DNA of 64,000 nt from Myroides odoratus DSM 2801. GTDB taxonomy: Bacteria > Bacteroidota > Bacteroidia > Flavobacteriales > Flavobacteriaceae. The notes beneath the pieces were generated by a model. The model was not told where the DNA came from. It made no database searches and worked only from the letters and a program-made list of their open reading frames with translations. Below, in pieces: positions 52,852 through 61,857 of the stretch; position 1 is the first letter of the stretch; the number at the start of each line of letters is the position of its first letter. The stretch lies in assembly GCF_000243275.1 (NCBI RefSeq), contig NZ_CM001437.1, positions 2,410,490-2,474,489 on the forward strand. Direction: 5' to 3'. The position numbers and the translations under genes are program-made.

Positions 52852-53757
52852 ATGAAAAAAAATCTTTTGAACGTACTAACTGTAAGTGTAGTACTTTTAG
52901 CCTTTGTTGCTACTATTTCTTGTTCTAGTGATGACAATGTAAAACAACCGATAAAACCAGAATCTGGTTCGGAGATTTTATCGAAGCATGTGTGGATTAC
53001 AACGAACATAGTCGATAATCGAGGAGGGAATATCAGTTTAGATGTTATGCCTGGTGCAATGTATGCGGGTTATGCTTATTACAATGCTGATGGAACTTTT
53101 CGCATAGTTGATTTTAAAGATGGGCATAAAATGTATGGTTTATGGTCTTTGAAAGATCAGGATGCAAAAAGACACCTAGTTGTTTACAACTCGGAAAATA
53201 AGATAGCTTTTGAACGTTCAGTTGATATCGTTGAACTAAACAACAGTATCTTCACCTATAAAATAGGGGACCAAGACAATGCTGAAATCATGTATGATGT
53301 CGAGCATAAACCAGTTACGGATCATCCAGAGCCCAAAACTCCTGCTGAGGTATTAGCTAGTGTAGTATGGACAACGACTAAAGTGTTTGATATTACTAAT
53401 GGAGTTACGCCTGTTGTTGAACTAGATAAAACCATTGCTCCTGCAGCGAATTTCTCTGGAGATGCTTACTATATAAATAAAAATGGAAAAGCCTATTTTC
53501 CTAAGAGTGCTGACGGAAAATATAGCAATGGTACGTTTTTAATTACGGCTTATGGAGATAAAGATAATGTGCGTTCTCAGGGGGATTGGTATGTTTCTCT
53601 AGATGGAAAATTGCGAACATTAATTGGTAGAGCTGCTGATGGTTCGGTAACATTTGAGCGTACTGTTTCAATCGTTGAACTAACAGATAAAAAGTTTACA
53701 TACGATATTAAAGTGGATGATGTTGTACTAAGAGTAGAACATGAACCGATCCAATAA
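52852..53757 (+). CDS. DUF4822 lipoprotein with two domains
   Basis: 301 residues. A lipoprotein signal (lipobox TISC) and an Asp-rich linker are followed by two homologous DUF4822 domains (about 39-155 and 166-300). Each opens with a S/A-x-x-VW-TT block (ILSKHVWITTNIVD and VLASVVWTTTKVFD) and contains AYYxxxGxx, then FERxVxIVEL. The function of the family is unknown. Single gene ending near a CAU tRNA and its terminator. Confidence 0.88.
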   Translation: MKKNLLNVLTVSVVLLAFVATISCSSDDNVKQPIKPESGSEILSKHVWITTNIVDNRGGNISLDVMPGAMYAGYAYYNADGTFRIVDFKDGHKMYGLWSLKDQDAKRHLVVYNSENKIAFERSVDIVELNNSIFTYKIGDQDNAEIMYDVEHKPVTDHPEPKTPAEVLASVVWTTTKVFDITNGVTPVVELDKTIAPAANFSGDAYYINKNGKAYFPKSADGKYSNGTFLITAYGDKDNVRSQGDWYVSLDGKLRTLIGRAADGSVTFERTVSIVELTDKKFTYDIKVDDVVLRVEHEPIQ

Positions 53758-53824
53758 AGGATAAATAGTAAAGTGAGTGACGAAGAATTGAACTTAAAGA
53801 TTTTATTGCTCATAGCTACAAATA

Positions 53825-53857
53825 AAAAAAGCATCTATTTCTCAATAGATGCTTTTT
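53825..53857. terminator. Bidirectional terminator
   Basis: AAAAGCATCTATT pairs with AATAGATGCTTTT around TCTC, with flanking A and T tracts. It can serve the DUF4822 gene and the reverse-strand tRNA. Confidence 0.85.
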
Positions 53858-53862
53858 TGTTG

Positions 53863-53936
53863 TGGTCCCACCTGGGCTCGAACCAGGGACTTGCTGATTA
53901 TGAGTCAGCTACTCTAACCAGCTGAGTTATAGGACC
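53863..53936 (-). tRNA. tRNA with CAU anticodon (elongator Met, or Ile2)
   Basis: Reverse-strand cloverleaf of 74 bases: GGTCC...GGACC acceptor with discriminator A; D loop AGCTGGTTAGAG; anticodon stem GCTGA/TCAGC with loop CTCATAA; T loop GTTCGAGCC. The CAU anticodon leaves Met and lysidine-type Ile2 as options. No CCA is encoded. Confidence 0.9.
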
Positions 53937-54644
53937 AGTCAAATTGACGATTAGCGGTTGCAATATTACTGCGTATTATTGGTTTTTGCAAGAAATACAA
54001 TCAAAAAATATTTATTTTCCACACCTTATTTGCTCCTTGATTCCCTCGTTTTGAGGTAACTAATTTGTACTCAGTTCCTTTTTTAACTCCCTCAACTTAT
54101 TTGTTTTCTCTATTGCCGTTTTTTTATTTTTTTGATTCTCCCATTTGACTCGTGTCAACCGAATACAGTTCCCAAAATGAAAACCGTAAATCCTTCGTTT
54201 TTAGTATCCAACAGCTTGGAGAAGGAGATCTTTTGTTGCTAGATGATTCGCTGTTTGTAAAGGGATGCTGTGGGGTTTCTTCGACCTTCCTTGGAGTTTC
54301 CTTGGACTACGCCTCGAAAAAAGGCCTTTTTGTCGAAGGAATCTCCAAGCGAACTCGAAGGAAACTCCAAACGAACTCAAAAGAATCTCGACTAAACCTC
54401 TTGTTTGTCCTAGCTTATTTCATTGGGCTGCTCTTGTTTCAATTCTATGATGAAGCAAAGAGGGAAGAATAGAGATACAGTCTTTGCTTTTCTCTTTGGA
54501 TAAAGCAGTTTTGACTTCAGGATAAAATCGATGCGTTGAGGTATTCAGGTGGAGGAACTTTTCTTTTTCAAGGGAAGAGAAGTAATTTTATCGAACAGAA
54601 GCAATTGAAGCGTGAAATATAAAAAAATATGATGCAAAAAATTG
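53937..54644. other. Long intergenic region with a fold-back element
   Basis: About 700 bases between the tRNA and rbfA. An open frame at 54152-54472 lies across a nested set of inverted repeats (54285-54370), has no family resemblance, and is probably not a gene. The rest is AT-rich. Confidence 0.45.
54291..54370. repeat. Nested inverted repeat
   Basis: TTGGAGTTTCCTT (54291-54303) and AAGGAAACTCCAA (54358-54370) are perfect complements. Within the 54-base loop are CGA..AAAAAGG and CCTTTTT..TCG, giving an inner hairpin, and partial copies of CTTGGA/TCCAAG. Confidence 0.75.
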
Positions 54645-54652
54645 TATTTTTG
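54645..54652 (+). promoter_or_regulatory. -7 promoter box for rbfA
   Basis: TATTTTTG ends four bases before the ATG at 54657, so the transcript should start at or near the A of the start codon. The TTG at 54642 lies in front of the box and cannot be the start. Confidence 0.65.
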
Positions 54653-54656
54653 CACC

Positions 54657-55049
54657 ATGGAGACAAATAGACAAAAGAAGATGGGAGCACTTCTACAAAG
54701 TGACCTAGTAGATATATTACAAGGAGAAGTGCGCAAGAACGGAATAAGCAATTTGATTATTTCAGTTTCTAAAGTAAATATTACCTCAGATTTATCAATC
54801 GCGAAAGTGTTTTTGAGCATTTTCCCAGCGGAGCGTGGAAAAGAATTGTTGAAAGCGATTCAATCCAATGCACCATTAATCAAGCACGACTTAGCGCAAC
54901 GCGTGAAAAACCAAATGCGTAAAGTGCCAGATTTAATGTTTTACGTTGACGATAGTTTGGAGTATATTGACCAAATTGACAAAGCATTAAAAGGAGACGA
55001 GAATCCAATTGCTAATCCAGATTTATTAGCGAAGAGAAAGAAAAAGTAA
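54657..55049 (+). CDS. rbfA: Ribosome-binding factor A
   Basis: Helps 16S rRNA maturation of the small ribosomal subunit. 130 residues. RbfA pattern: METNRQKKMGALLQSDLVDILQ at the start, SKVNITSDLSIAKVFLSIFPAER (KH-like fold) and a C-terminal VPDLMFYVDDSLEYIDQID. The start is set by the promoter that overlaps the longer alternative. The LolC/E-type permease gene starts 4 bases after its stop, so the two form an operon. Confidence 0.95.
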   Translation: METNRQKKMGALLQSDLVDILQGEVRKNGISNLIISVSKVNITSDLSIAKVFLSIFPAERGKELLKAIQSNAPLIKHDLAQRVKNQMRKVPDLMFYVDDSLEYIDQIDKALKGDENPIANPDLLAKRKKK

Positions 55050-55053
55050 GCCG

Positions 55054-56259
55054 TTGAAGATAGCATTTTACATAGCCAAACGCTATGCTTTTAGTAAAAG
55101 CAAGAGCAAAGCAGTTAACGTCATTACGGCGATTGCCTCTATGGGAATCGTAGTAAGTGCTATGGCGATGTTAATTGTATTAGCTGTGTTTAGTGGACTT
55201 CGATCTTTCAGTTTATCTTTTACGAACGAATTAGATCCGGAGCTAAAAGTCTTTAGCAAACAAGGAAAAAACTTCGTCGTAAACCAAGCTCAATACCAAG
55301 AATTGAGTCAATCACCCCTTTTTTCTGGGGTGGCTCGAGTAGTAGAAGACCGTTTGCTTTTTACCTACAATGAAAAGCAAACCGTTGCTATACTCAAAGG
55401 CGTGGATGCCGATTTTCCTAAAGTTAGTCAATTTCCAGAAAAAGTGGAATTGGGGAATTGGCTTGAACCTAGTTCCGATGAGGTTGTGGTCGGTTTAGGG
55501 ATGGCGTATTACTTATCCATGGGATTGTTTGATGTCGAACATAGTTTACAGGCTTTGTCGATCAAACCCGGATCAGGTGTAGTAAGTAATCCAGAAGATG
55601 CCTTTCTACGTACCTACCTTTATACTGTGGGGATTTATTCTTTGCACAATGAAGAACTGGATAGTAAATATGTATTTTGTGATATTGAACTGGCGCAACA
55701 TTTATTCAGTTTGGATGAAAATGCATACACCAATATCGAATTTGCCTTAAATCCTGGGGTTACTGAAAAAGAAGCAATCGCCTATATTCAACAAGTACTC
55801 GGCGATAACGTGGTTGTCAAAAATCGAATTCAATTGAACGATAGTTTGTATCGCATGTTGAATACAGAAAATGCAGTCGTTTATTTCATCTTTTTATTGG
55901 TTGTGATTATTGCTCTTTTCAACCTAGTAGGGGCATTACTCATGATTATCTTAGAGAAAAAAAACAACATCAAAACACTGAACGACCTTGGTGTTTCACT
56001 GAAACAGCTGAAGCGAATCTTCCTTTTACAAGGATTAATCATCAGTACGGTAGGTGGACTATTGGGGATTACGTTGGGAATTATCGGGGTGTTGATTCAA
56101 GAACATTTCGGACTTATCTTAATCCGACCAGGTTTCGCATATCCCGTAGAATTTAACATCAGCGATATCTTTGTGGTGTTTTTCTCTATTTTTATTTTAG
56201 GTTTTATCGCATCGTATATTGCCTCAAGTCGCGTGAATAAAAAGTACTTACACGCGTAG
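55054..56259 (+). CDS. LolC/E-type ABC transporter permease (FtsX family)
   Basis: 401 residues with a TTG start. No in-frame ATG lies upstream before the rbfA stop, and the first conserved block KIAFYIAKRYAFSKSKSKAVNVITAIASMGIVVSAMAM starts at residue 2, so TTG is accepted. Four membrane helices (one near 20-45, three near the end) flank a periplasmic MacB-like domain (about 50-260). The FtsX end is NNIKTLNDLGVSLKQLKRIFLLQGLIISTVGGLLG. It probably moves lipoproteins as part of a Lol-like system with an ATPase encoded elsewhere. Confidence 0.9.
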   Translation: MKIAFYIAKRYAFSKSKSKAVNVITAIASMGIVVSAMAMLIVLAVFSGLRSFSLSFTNELDPELKVFSKQGKNFVVNQAQYQELSQSPLFSGVARVVEDRLLFTYNEKQTVAILKGVDADFPKVSQFPEKVELGNWLEPSSDEVVVGLGMAYYLSMGLFDVEHSLQALSIKPGSGVVSNPEDAFLRTYLYTVGIYSLHNEELDSKYVFCDIELAQHLFSLDENAYTNIEFALNPGVTEKEAIAYIQQVLGDNVVVKNRIQLNDSLYRMLNTENAVVYFIFLLVVIIALFNLVGALLMIILEKKNNIKTLNDLGVSLKQLKRIFLLQGLIISTVGGLLGITLGIIGVLIQEHFGLILIRPGFAYPVEFNISDIFVVFFSIFILGFIASYIASSRVNKKYLHA

Positions 56260-56481
56260 TTTTTCCTTTAATCATCAGAATTACAAGATTAATTTAGCGG
56301 TAAACAACTGCTAGGATGTTTCTTATCTTTTTATTTCTTTCCCTATAAATGGGGATTTTTATTTAGAGAAAGAACACTTTGTCATAATTAACAAATTATG
56401 TCGCTGGTGTTTCTTAAATTTGTTGGTAGTTGGATTAATCGACGGAATAAAAAATTGTTTTAATAGAAAAAGAAAAAAATT

Positions 56482-58996
56482 ATGGGCGAGTTTAATGTAA
56501 AATACTTGAGCTATATCAGCGAGTTTGCCAATGGGCAAGAAAGTTTAACCCAAGCGGCACAACTGTATTTTGACGCAGACGATTATGCGGATCCTATCCG
56601 TTGGTTCAAGGCACATGCACTTTGTATGTTGGCCCAACAAACCGGAAAGGAAGGAACGATATTCCAACAACTATACGAGCAAATTAACGGAGACTCTAAT
56701 CGCGAACGCAGTAGTTTTTATTTGAATGATAAAGACTATGCCCTTTGGTTTGACGATGTGGTTTTGCTGAATCAATTATTTATTGATAAGGGTTATGCCA
56801 AAGCCTATACGTTCATGCATGAATTGTACATGAATGCTCGTTATGGGTTTAAAGATGAAGCTAAAGCAGCGGAGTACATCATCAAAGGATATGAAGCTGG
56901 AGATAAAACCGCGCAAGCCTTTGTTGGGTACAATACCTATTATGGAAATTTAGGTTTTGAACAAGATGCGGAAAAAGGATTGGCTTTAATTGAAAGTTCG
57001 TATGCTCCGGATAATAAATCTGGGAAGTTATTTGCTTTAAATATTAAATTTCACAGCTGTGGATCTGGAGAAGAGGCTGCTGCTGTTTTGGAAGAATACC
57101 ACGATTTACTTCACGTTGAAAAACGAGGATTATATGTTTTAGCAGATTATTACCTGCGTGAAGGAGAAGATCAAAAAGCATTAGAAACGTATTTAGAAGG
57201 AATTCAATACAACAGTGGGTATTGCAACTATATGTTGGGATTGATGATCAGCAATACGCGTTTTGCTCCACTTGGCTATGAAATTGAACAAGGAGCTCCT
57301 TATTTACAAGTAGGTTTTGAACATGGAATCGCTTATGCTGGATTCGTATTAGGATACTATTACTTATATCCAGCAGATCAAAGTGAACCACAATTTGACA
57401 AAGCAATTCAAGCGCTTGAAAGAGCAGCTTTATATTGCTCAAATGAGGCTTTATTAGAATTGGCTATTTTATATCTATACCACAACGATTATAAGAATAT
57501 AGACAAAGCCATGGAGTATTTAGATCGCGCTATTGCGGCTAAATCCACACGTGCAAGAAACGAAAAAGCGGTTGCTTTATTGGAACACCAAGACCTTGAA
57601 CGCAACGTAGAAGAAGCACAAGCACTATTGTTAGGATCGATGGAATTGGGAGATGATTATGCTCCTTACCGTCTGGGGTATGGATACCAAGTTGGAGAAT
57701 TCGGTACGGAAGAAGAGTTTGATAAATGTATTGAATTCTACGAAGTCGCTGCGGAAAGAAATAATGGTTTGGGAATTGAATATGCTGGACGATACTACCG
57801 TTACAATGAAAATCCAGATTTAGATAAAGCAATTGCGTATTACGAAAAAGGAGTAGAGCTTTATAATTCAAACTATTGTAAAGTAGAATTGGCGATGATG
57901 TTGGAGCGCGGCTATGGTTTAGAGGCAAATCCAACGCAAGCAGAACAATTCTATCAAGAAGCGTTAGAAAATAATTATCCATTTGCGGCAGTTCGCTTAG
58001 GGTATATGTATGAAGATGGATTAGTAGGTGAGGTAGATGCTGAAAAAGCAAGAGAACATTTCGAAATTGCAGCTCATGCAGATTTAGCAGAGGGAATGTA
58101 TCAATTGGCTCGTTGCAACCGCTATGGAATTGGAGGTGCGGAAGATCGTGCCTTGGCTTTTGAATTATTTGAAAAAGCATTGGAATACGGCTATAACGAT
58201 GCAAACGTAGATTTAGCCTTAGCGTATGAAGAAGGATCAGGAGGAGTTGAAGAAAATGCTGCCAAAGCAGTAGAATATATGACTACTGCAGCAGAAATAG
58301 GATTCAGCTACGCACAATATAAACTAGGTTGTTATTACCTCTATGCCTATGGTTTAGAGAAAGATCTAGAATTAGCTAAATATTGGTTAGAAAAAGCCAG
58401 AGAAAATGGTTCTGCTTTAGCCATGTTGACGCTAGGAGATTACTATTTATACGGATATGAAGAAGATCAACCGTATGATTTAGCGTTCCCTTATTATGAA
58501 GAAGCAGAACAACGTGGGTATGTTTCGGAAGGATTGGGAATCTGTTACCAATTTGCAATTGGCGTAGAACGCGATGAGAAAAAAGCCTTCCAATTCTATA
58601 AAATTGCAGTAGAACGCGGATATGATGCCGCTTATTTCCGTTTGGGACTGTGCTATTATTACGCAATTGGAACAGAAAAAGATTACGTAGAAGCATTATA
58701 CTACCTGAGAGAAGTAGCAGATCGTGGTAACCTAGAAGCTGCAGGTTATGTAGGGGGTAATGTTAGTAAAAGGCGAAGGCGTAGCCCAAGAATTAGCGGA
58801 AGGAATTGCTTATTTAGAGCAAGCGGCTAATGCGGGATATGATTCGGCTCAGTATGAATTGGGTAATTGTTATTTAAAAGGAGAAGGTGTAGAGCAAAAT
58901 GATGAATTGGCTTTACATTGGTACCAACAAGCTGCGGAAAATGGAAATGAAGATGCGCAGAAAATCATTGGTGGCCCAAGAAAAAGAAGAAGATAA
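56482..58996 (+). pseudogene. Frameshifted long Sel1-repeat protein, first gene of the HSP90 operon
   Basis: The frame from 56482 gives 770-odd residues of tandem Sel1-like repeats (for example LGYMYEDGLVGEVDAEKAREHFEIAAHADLAEG, LGCYYLYAYGLEKDLELAKYWLEKARENG). It loses phase at a G5 run (58753-58757, AGYVGGN). With one G fewer it reads AGYVGVMLVKGEGVAQELAEGIAYLEQAAN and goes on to the end at 58996, for 837 residues. No signal peptide is seen, so the protein is probably a cytoplasmic scaffold of helical repeats. Its stop overlaps the ATG of the HSP90-family gene (TAATG). Confidence 0.9.
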
Positions 58997-60774
58997 TGGA
59001 CAATAAAAAGAATTATCAGTTCCAAGTAAATATGAAAGGAATGATAGAACTGTTGAGCGAACACATTTATAGTTCGCCAACGGTTTTCATTCGTGAATTA
59101 CTGCAAAATGGCGTTGATGCTGTGACAGTAAGAAAGGGAATTGATGAAAGTTTTCAGGGTAAAATAACCCTGTTTTTTGATAATGATCAGTTGATTTTTC
59201 AAGATAATGGCGTGGGCTTATCCCTAGAAGATATGCACCAGTTTTTGTCGGTTATCGGACAAAGTTCGAAACGAGGCGAATTAGCCGAGAAAGATCTAAT
59301 CGGACGTTTTGGTATCGGTTTGCTTTCTTGTTTAGTTGTTTCAGAAGAAATTGTAGTAGAATCTCGCTCTTTGTATAAAGAGGAATCTGTGCGTTGGGTT
59401 GGAAGAGCAGATGGAACCTATGATGTAGAAAGCATTGATCTACTGCCAGAAGTAGGAACTCGCGTGATTCTGCAAGCGAAAAAGAACTGGAGAACCCTGT
59501 TTAAAAGAGAAGAAGTGAAGCAAAACGTATTATTTTACGGGAGTGCTTTGCCAATCGAAATAAAATTTATTGAAAAGGGAGAAGAAGAAATCGTTTCGGA
59601 TGGGAATCCGATTTGGATGAATCCCAAAGCTTCAAAAGAAGAGTTATTAGCGTTCGGAAAAGAACTATTTAAGACGAAATTCTTGGATGTATTTCCCATT
59701 GCTTCAGCAGCAGGAGATATTCAAGGAATGGCTTATGTTATTCCCAACAAGGTGAATATGACAACGTCTAAAGAGCACAAGATTTTCTTGAAACGCATGT
59801 ATTTGTGTGATCAAGCGACTAATCTATTGCCCGAATGGACGTCTTTTGTGCGTTGTATCATGAATTCCAATAGCTTACAACCTACAGCTTCTCGAGAATC
59901 TCTCATGAACAATGCCTTGTTAATCGAGGCAAAAAAAGAATTGACCACTTGTTTTAAAGATTATTTGAAACTACTATCTGTTTCAAATTTGGACAAATTA
60001 GAACAGATTATCTCCATTCACCACTTGTATATCAAGTCGTTGGCGGCTTCTGATAATGAAATTCTCAAGTTGTTTGAAGATTATTTGCCTTTTGAAACCA
60101 ATCAAGGTACTTTGTTGTTTAGAGATATTAGAGCGAATTACGGTTCGATTTTCTACACTCCTTCTTTGGATGATTTTAGACAAATTCGACGTATTGCGGG
60201 TTCTCAAAAGAAATTAGTAATCAACGCAGCTTATAGCTATGAGGCAGATTTAATTCAAAAGATCAAAGCGAGTAATCCGGGATTGTCTATTGAATTAATG
60301 AAACCCAATGATGTCTTAAATAGCTTTGAAGAGGCCTCAATAGAAGATGATCGCATTGCGGTTTTTCTGGAGAAGGCCAATAAAATATTAAAGGCACAAT
60401 ACTGTAAAGCAGAAGTAAAGCGATTTGAACCGCACGATACTACGGCTATTTACATTGCCAATGAAGAAGCCTTGAGCAATAAAAGCATGCAGAATTTAGC
60501 GCAAAGTGCTAATCCTTTTGCCGCTGCTTTAGGGCATTTTAAAAAGCAAGAAGAAGTATTGCCTACGTTGTGTTTCAATCAGCAAAACGACTTAGTTTCG
60601 AAGTTGTTGGTCATTAAGGATCCCGAGCTTTTTGAAGCCTTGATTCACGTATTGTATGTGCAGGCCTTGATGTTAGGGGGCTATACCATCAACAAACAAG
60701 AAATGGATATTTTTAACCATGCCTTATATCAATTCGTAATCTTGGGAATGACTAATTTTTTACCTGAATTTTAA
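58996..60774 (+). CDS. HSP90-family chaperone-like ATPase
   Basis: 592 residues. The GHKL ATP site is intact: E34 and N38 in FIRELLQNGVDA, DNGVGL (70-75) and IGRFGIGLLS (102-111). The middle-domain arginine needed for hydrolysis is present in LQPTASRESLM (R300). It differs from ordinary HtpG by its short C-terminal part, with weak dimer-domain likeness, and by its gene context. The start overlaps the stop of the Sel1-repeat gene. The next gene starts one base after its stop. Confidence 0.9.
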   Translation: MDNKKNYQFQVNMKGMIELLSEHIYSSPTVFIRELLQNGVDAVTVRKGIDESFQGKITLFFDNDQLIFQDNGVGLSLEDMHQFLSVIGQSSKRGELAEKDLIGRFGIGLLSCLVVSEEIVVESRSLYKEESVRWVGRADGTYDVESIDLLPEVGTRVILQAKKNWRTLFKREEVKQNVLFYGSALPIEIKFIEKGEEEIVSDGNPIWMNPKASKEELLAFGKELFKTKFLDVFPIASAAGDIQGMAYVIPNKVNMTTSKEHKIFLKRMYLCDQATNLLPEWTSFVRCIMNSNSLQPTASRESLMNNALLIEAKKELTTCFKDYLKLLSVSNLDKLEQIISIHHLYIKSLAASDNEILKLFEDYLPFETNQGTLLFRDIRANYGSIFYTPSLDDFRQIRRIAGSQKKLVINAAYSYEADLIQKIKASNPGLSIELMKPNDVLNSFEEASIEDDRIAVFLEKANKILKAQYCKAEVKRFEPHDTTAIYIANEEALSNKSMQNLAQSANPFAAALGHFKKQEEVLPTLCFNQQNDLVSKLLVIKDPELFEALIHVLYVQALMLGGYTINKQEMDIFNHALYQFVILGMTNFLPEF

Positions 60775-60775
60775 G

Positions 60776-61855
60776 ATGCTACATCGTTTAGAAATACAAA
60801 AAATACTGTTGCAGATCCAAGAGGAATACACCGATTCCAAACACTGTATTGCTCAATTGAAACAGGCCATTTACTTGGCAGATAAGCATGCAGATTTGAG
60901 TTGGGCCATTGATTTGCGCATCATGTTGATACGCGAAGAACGCTGCTCTTCCGCTTGCATTGAAAGTCCGTTGGCTTTTGCTTGGTTATTGGAACAAGCG
61001 CGTTTGCATCCGGATCAACTATCAGAGTCTGAATTTTTGGAAGAATACGAATGGATGATCTGTTCTGCTTATGGCAATGTGAATATTCCCTTGGAACAAG
61101 TACATGCTATTGCTGCAGATTTGGAACAGAAGTTAGAGCATTTTAAGTTTTCTAAGCGAAGCTATTATTATACCATGGCCGGTTTTGCCCAACATTTAGG
61201 GGATTATGAACTTGGAGGAGCTTATGTGGTGAAAGCAAGAGAAGAGGCTTTAGATGATATTTGTGGGGAAGCCGTGGTGTATGACAATGAGATTGAAAGT
61301 GCTTCTCGTTTGGGGCATTTTGATGAGGCGATTGCTTTGATGCAACAAATGGAGTACAAAAAAATACGCGATTTCTCCTTGCCTTTTGAAACCTATGTTT
61401 CCATGGGGTATTTTATGGTTCGCTATGGAGATGATCGCGCTGCGGTATACTTAGAGAAAGCCAAAGAAGAGTTTACTCAATTATCAGAAGTAAACAGCTC
61501 TTTGCTGTATGGGTTAACGCGTCTGATTTACGCCTTACACTTGCTGGGAGATGAAAGTCTTTGGCATTACTATGAAATTATCGCAGGTTGGGATATTGAC
61601 GCTGAAGATGACTTAAAACTGATGTTGAGTCGCCACATGATGTTTGTCTTAGACCAAAAAGAGAAAAAACAATTAACCCTATCGCCTGGGGTTTCCTTCT
61701 ATCAAGAAGACGGGTGGTATGACCTCAAGGAATTGTCAGAGGCTTATAAAGCAAGTGCGTATGATTGGGCTCAACGCTTTGACATCCGAAACGGAAATAC
61801 TGCTGCTCAAGAGGAAATCAAGCGAATGGAGGAAGAAAATAAAAGAAAAAAATAG
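60776..61855 (+). CDS. TPR-like partner protein A of the HSP90 operon
   Basis: 359 residues of alpha-helical hairpins with TPR-like spacing (LKQAIYLADKHADLSWAIDLRIMLIREER, then GDYELGGAYVVKAREEAL, LGHFDEAIALMQQMEYKK and GDDRAAVYLEKAKEEF). No signal peptide. A conserved block WDIDAEDD is shared with the next gene, as are the RLEIQKILLQI start and the SLPFETY middle. It lies one base after the HSP90-family gene and two bases before the paralogue. The role is unknown; eukaryotic HSP90 also works with TPR partners. Confidence 0.8.
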   Translation: MLHRLEIQKILLQIQEEYTDSKHCIAQLKQAIYLADKHADLSWAIDLRIMLIREERCSSACIESPLAFAWLLEQARLHPDQLSESEFLEEYEWMICSAYGNVNIPLEQVHAIAADLEQKLEHFKFSKRSYYYTMAGFAQHLGDYELGGAYVVKAREEALDDICGEAVVYDNEIESASRLGHFDEAIALMQQMEYKKIRDFSLPFETYVSMGYFMVRYGDDRAAVYLEKAKEEFTQLSEVNSSLLYGLTRLIYALHLLGDESLWHYYEIIAGWDIDAEDDLKLMLSRHMMFVLDQKEKKQLTLSPGVSFYQEDGWYDLKELSEAYKASAYDWAQRFDIRNGNTAAQEEIKRMEEENKRKK

Positions 61856-61857
61856 CT

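Noticed and set aside
54152..54472. Forward open frame of 106 residues before rbfA
   Set aside because: It runs through nested inverted repeats and contains repeated words; two frames are open over the same stretch. It is better read as repeat DNA.
57539..58204. Long reverse-strand open frame inside the Sel1 gene
   Set aside because: It is the mirror of repetitive, highly coding Sel1 sequence; the forward frame has clear repeats and the reverse one has none.
58996..60774. Calling the HSP90-family gene the ordinary htpG
   Set aside because: The ATPase site agrees, but the C-terminal part is divergent and the operon setting is unusual; a second, canonical htpG may exist elsewhere. The symbol was left empty.
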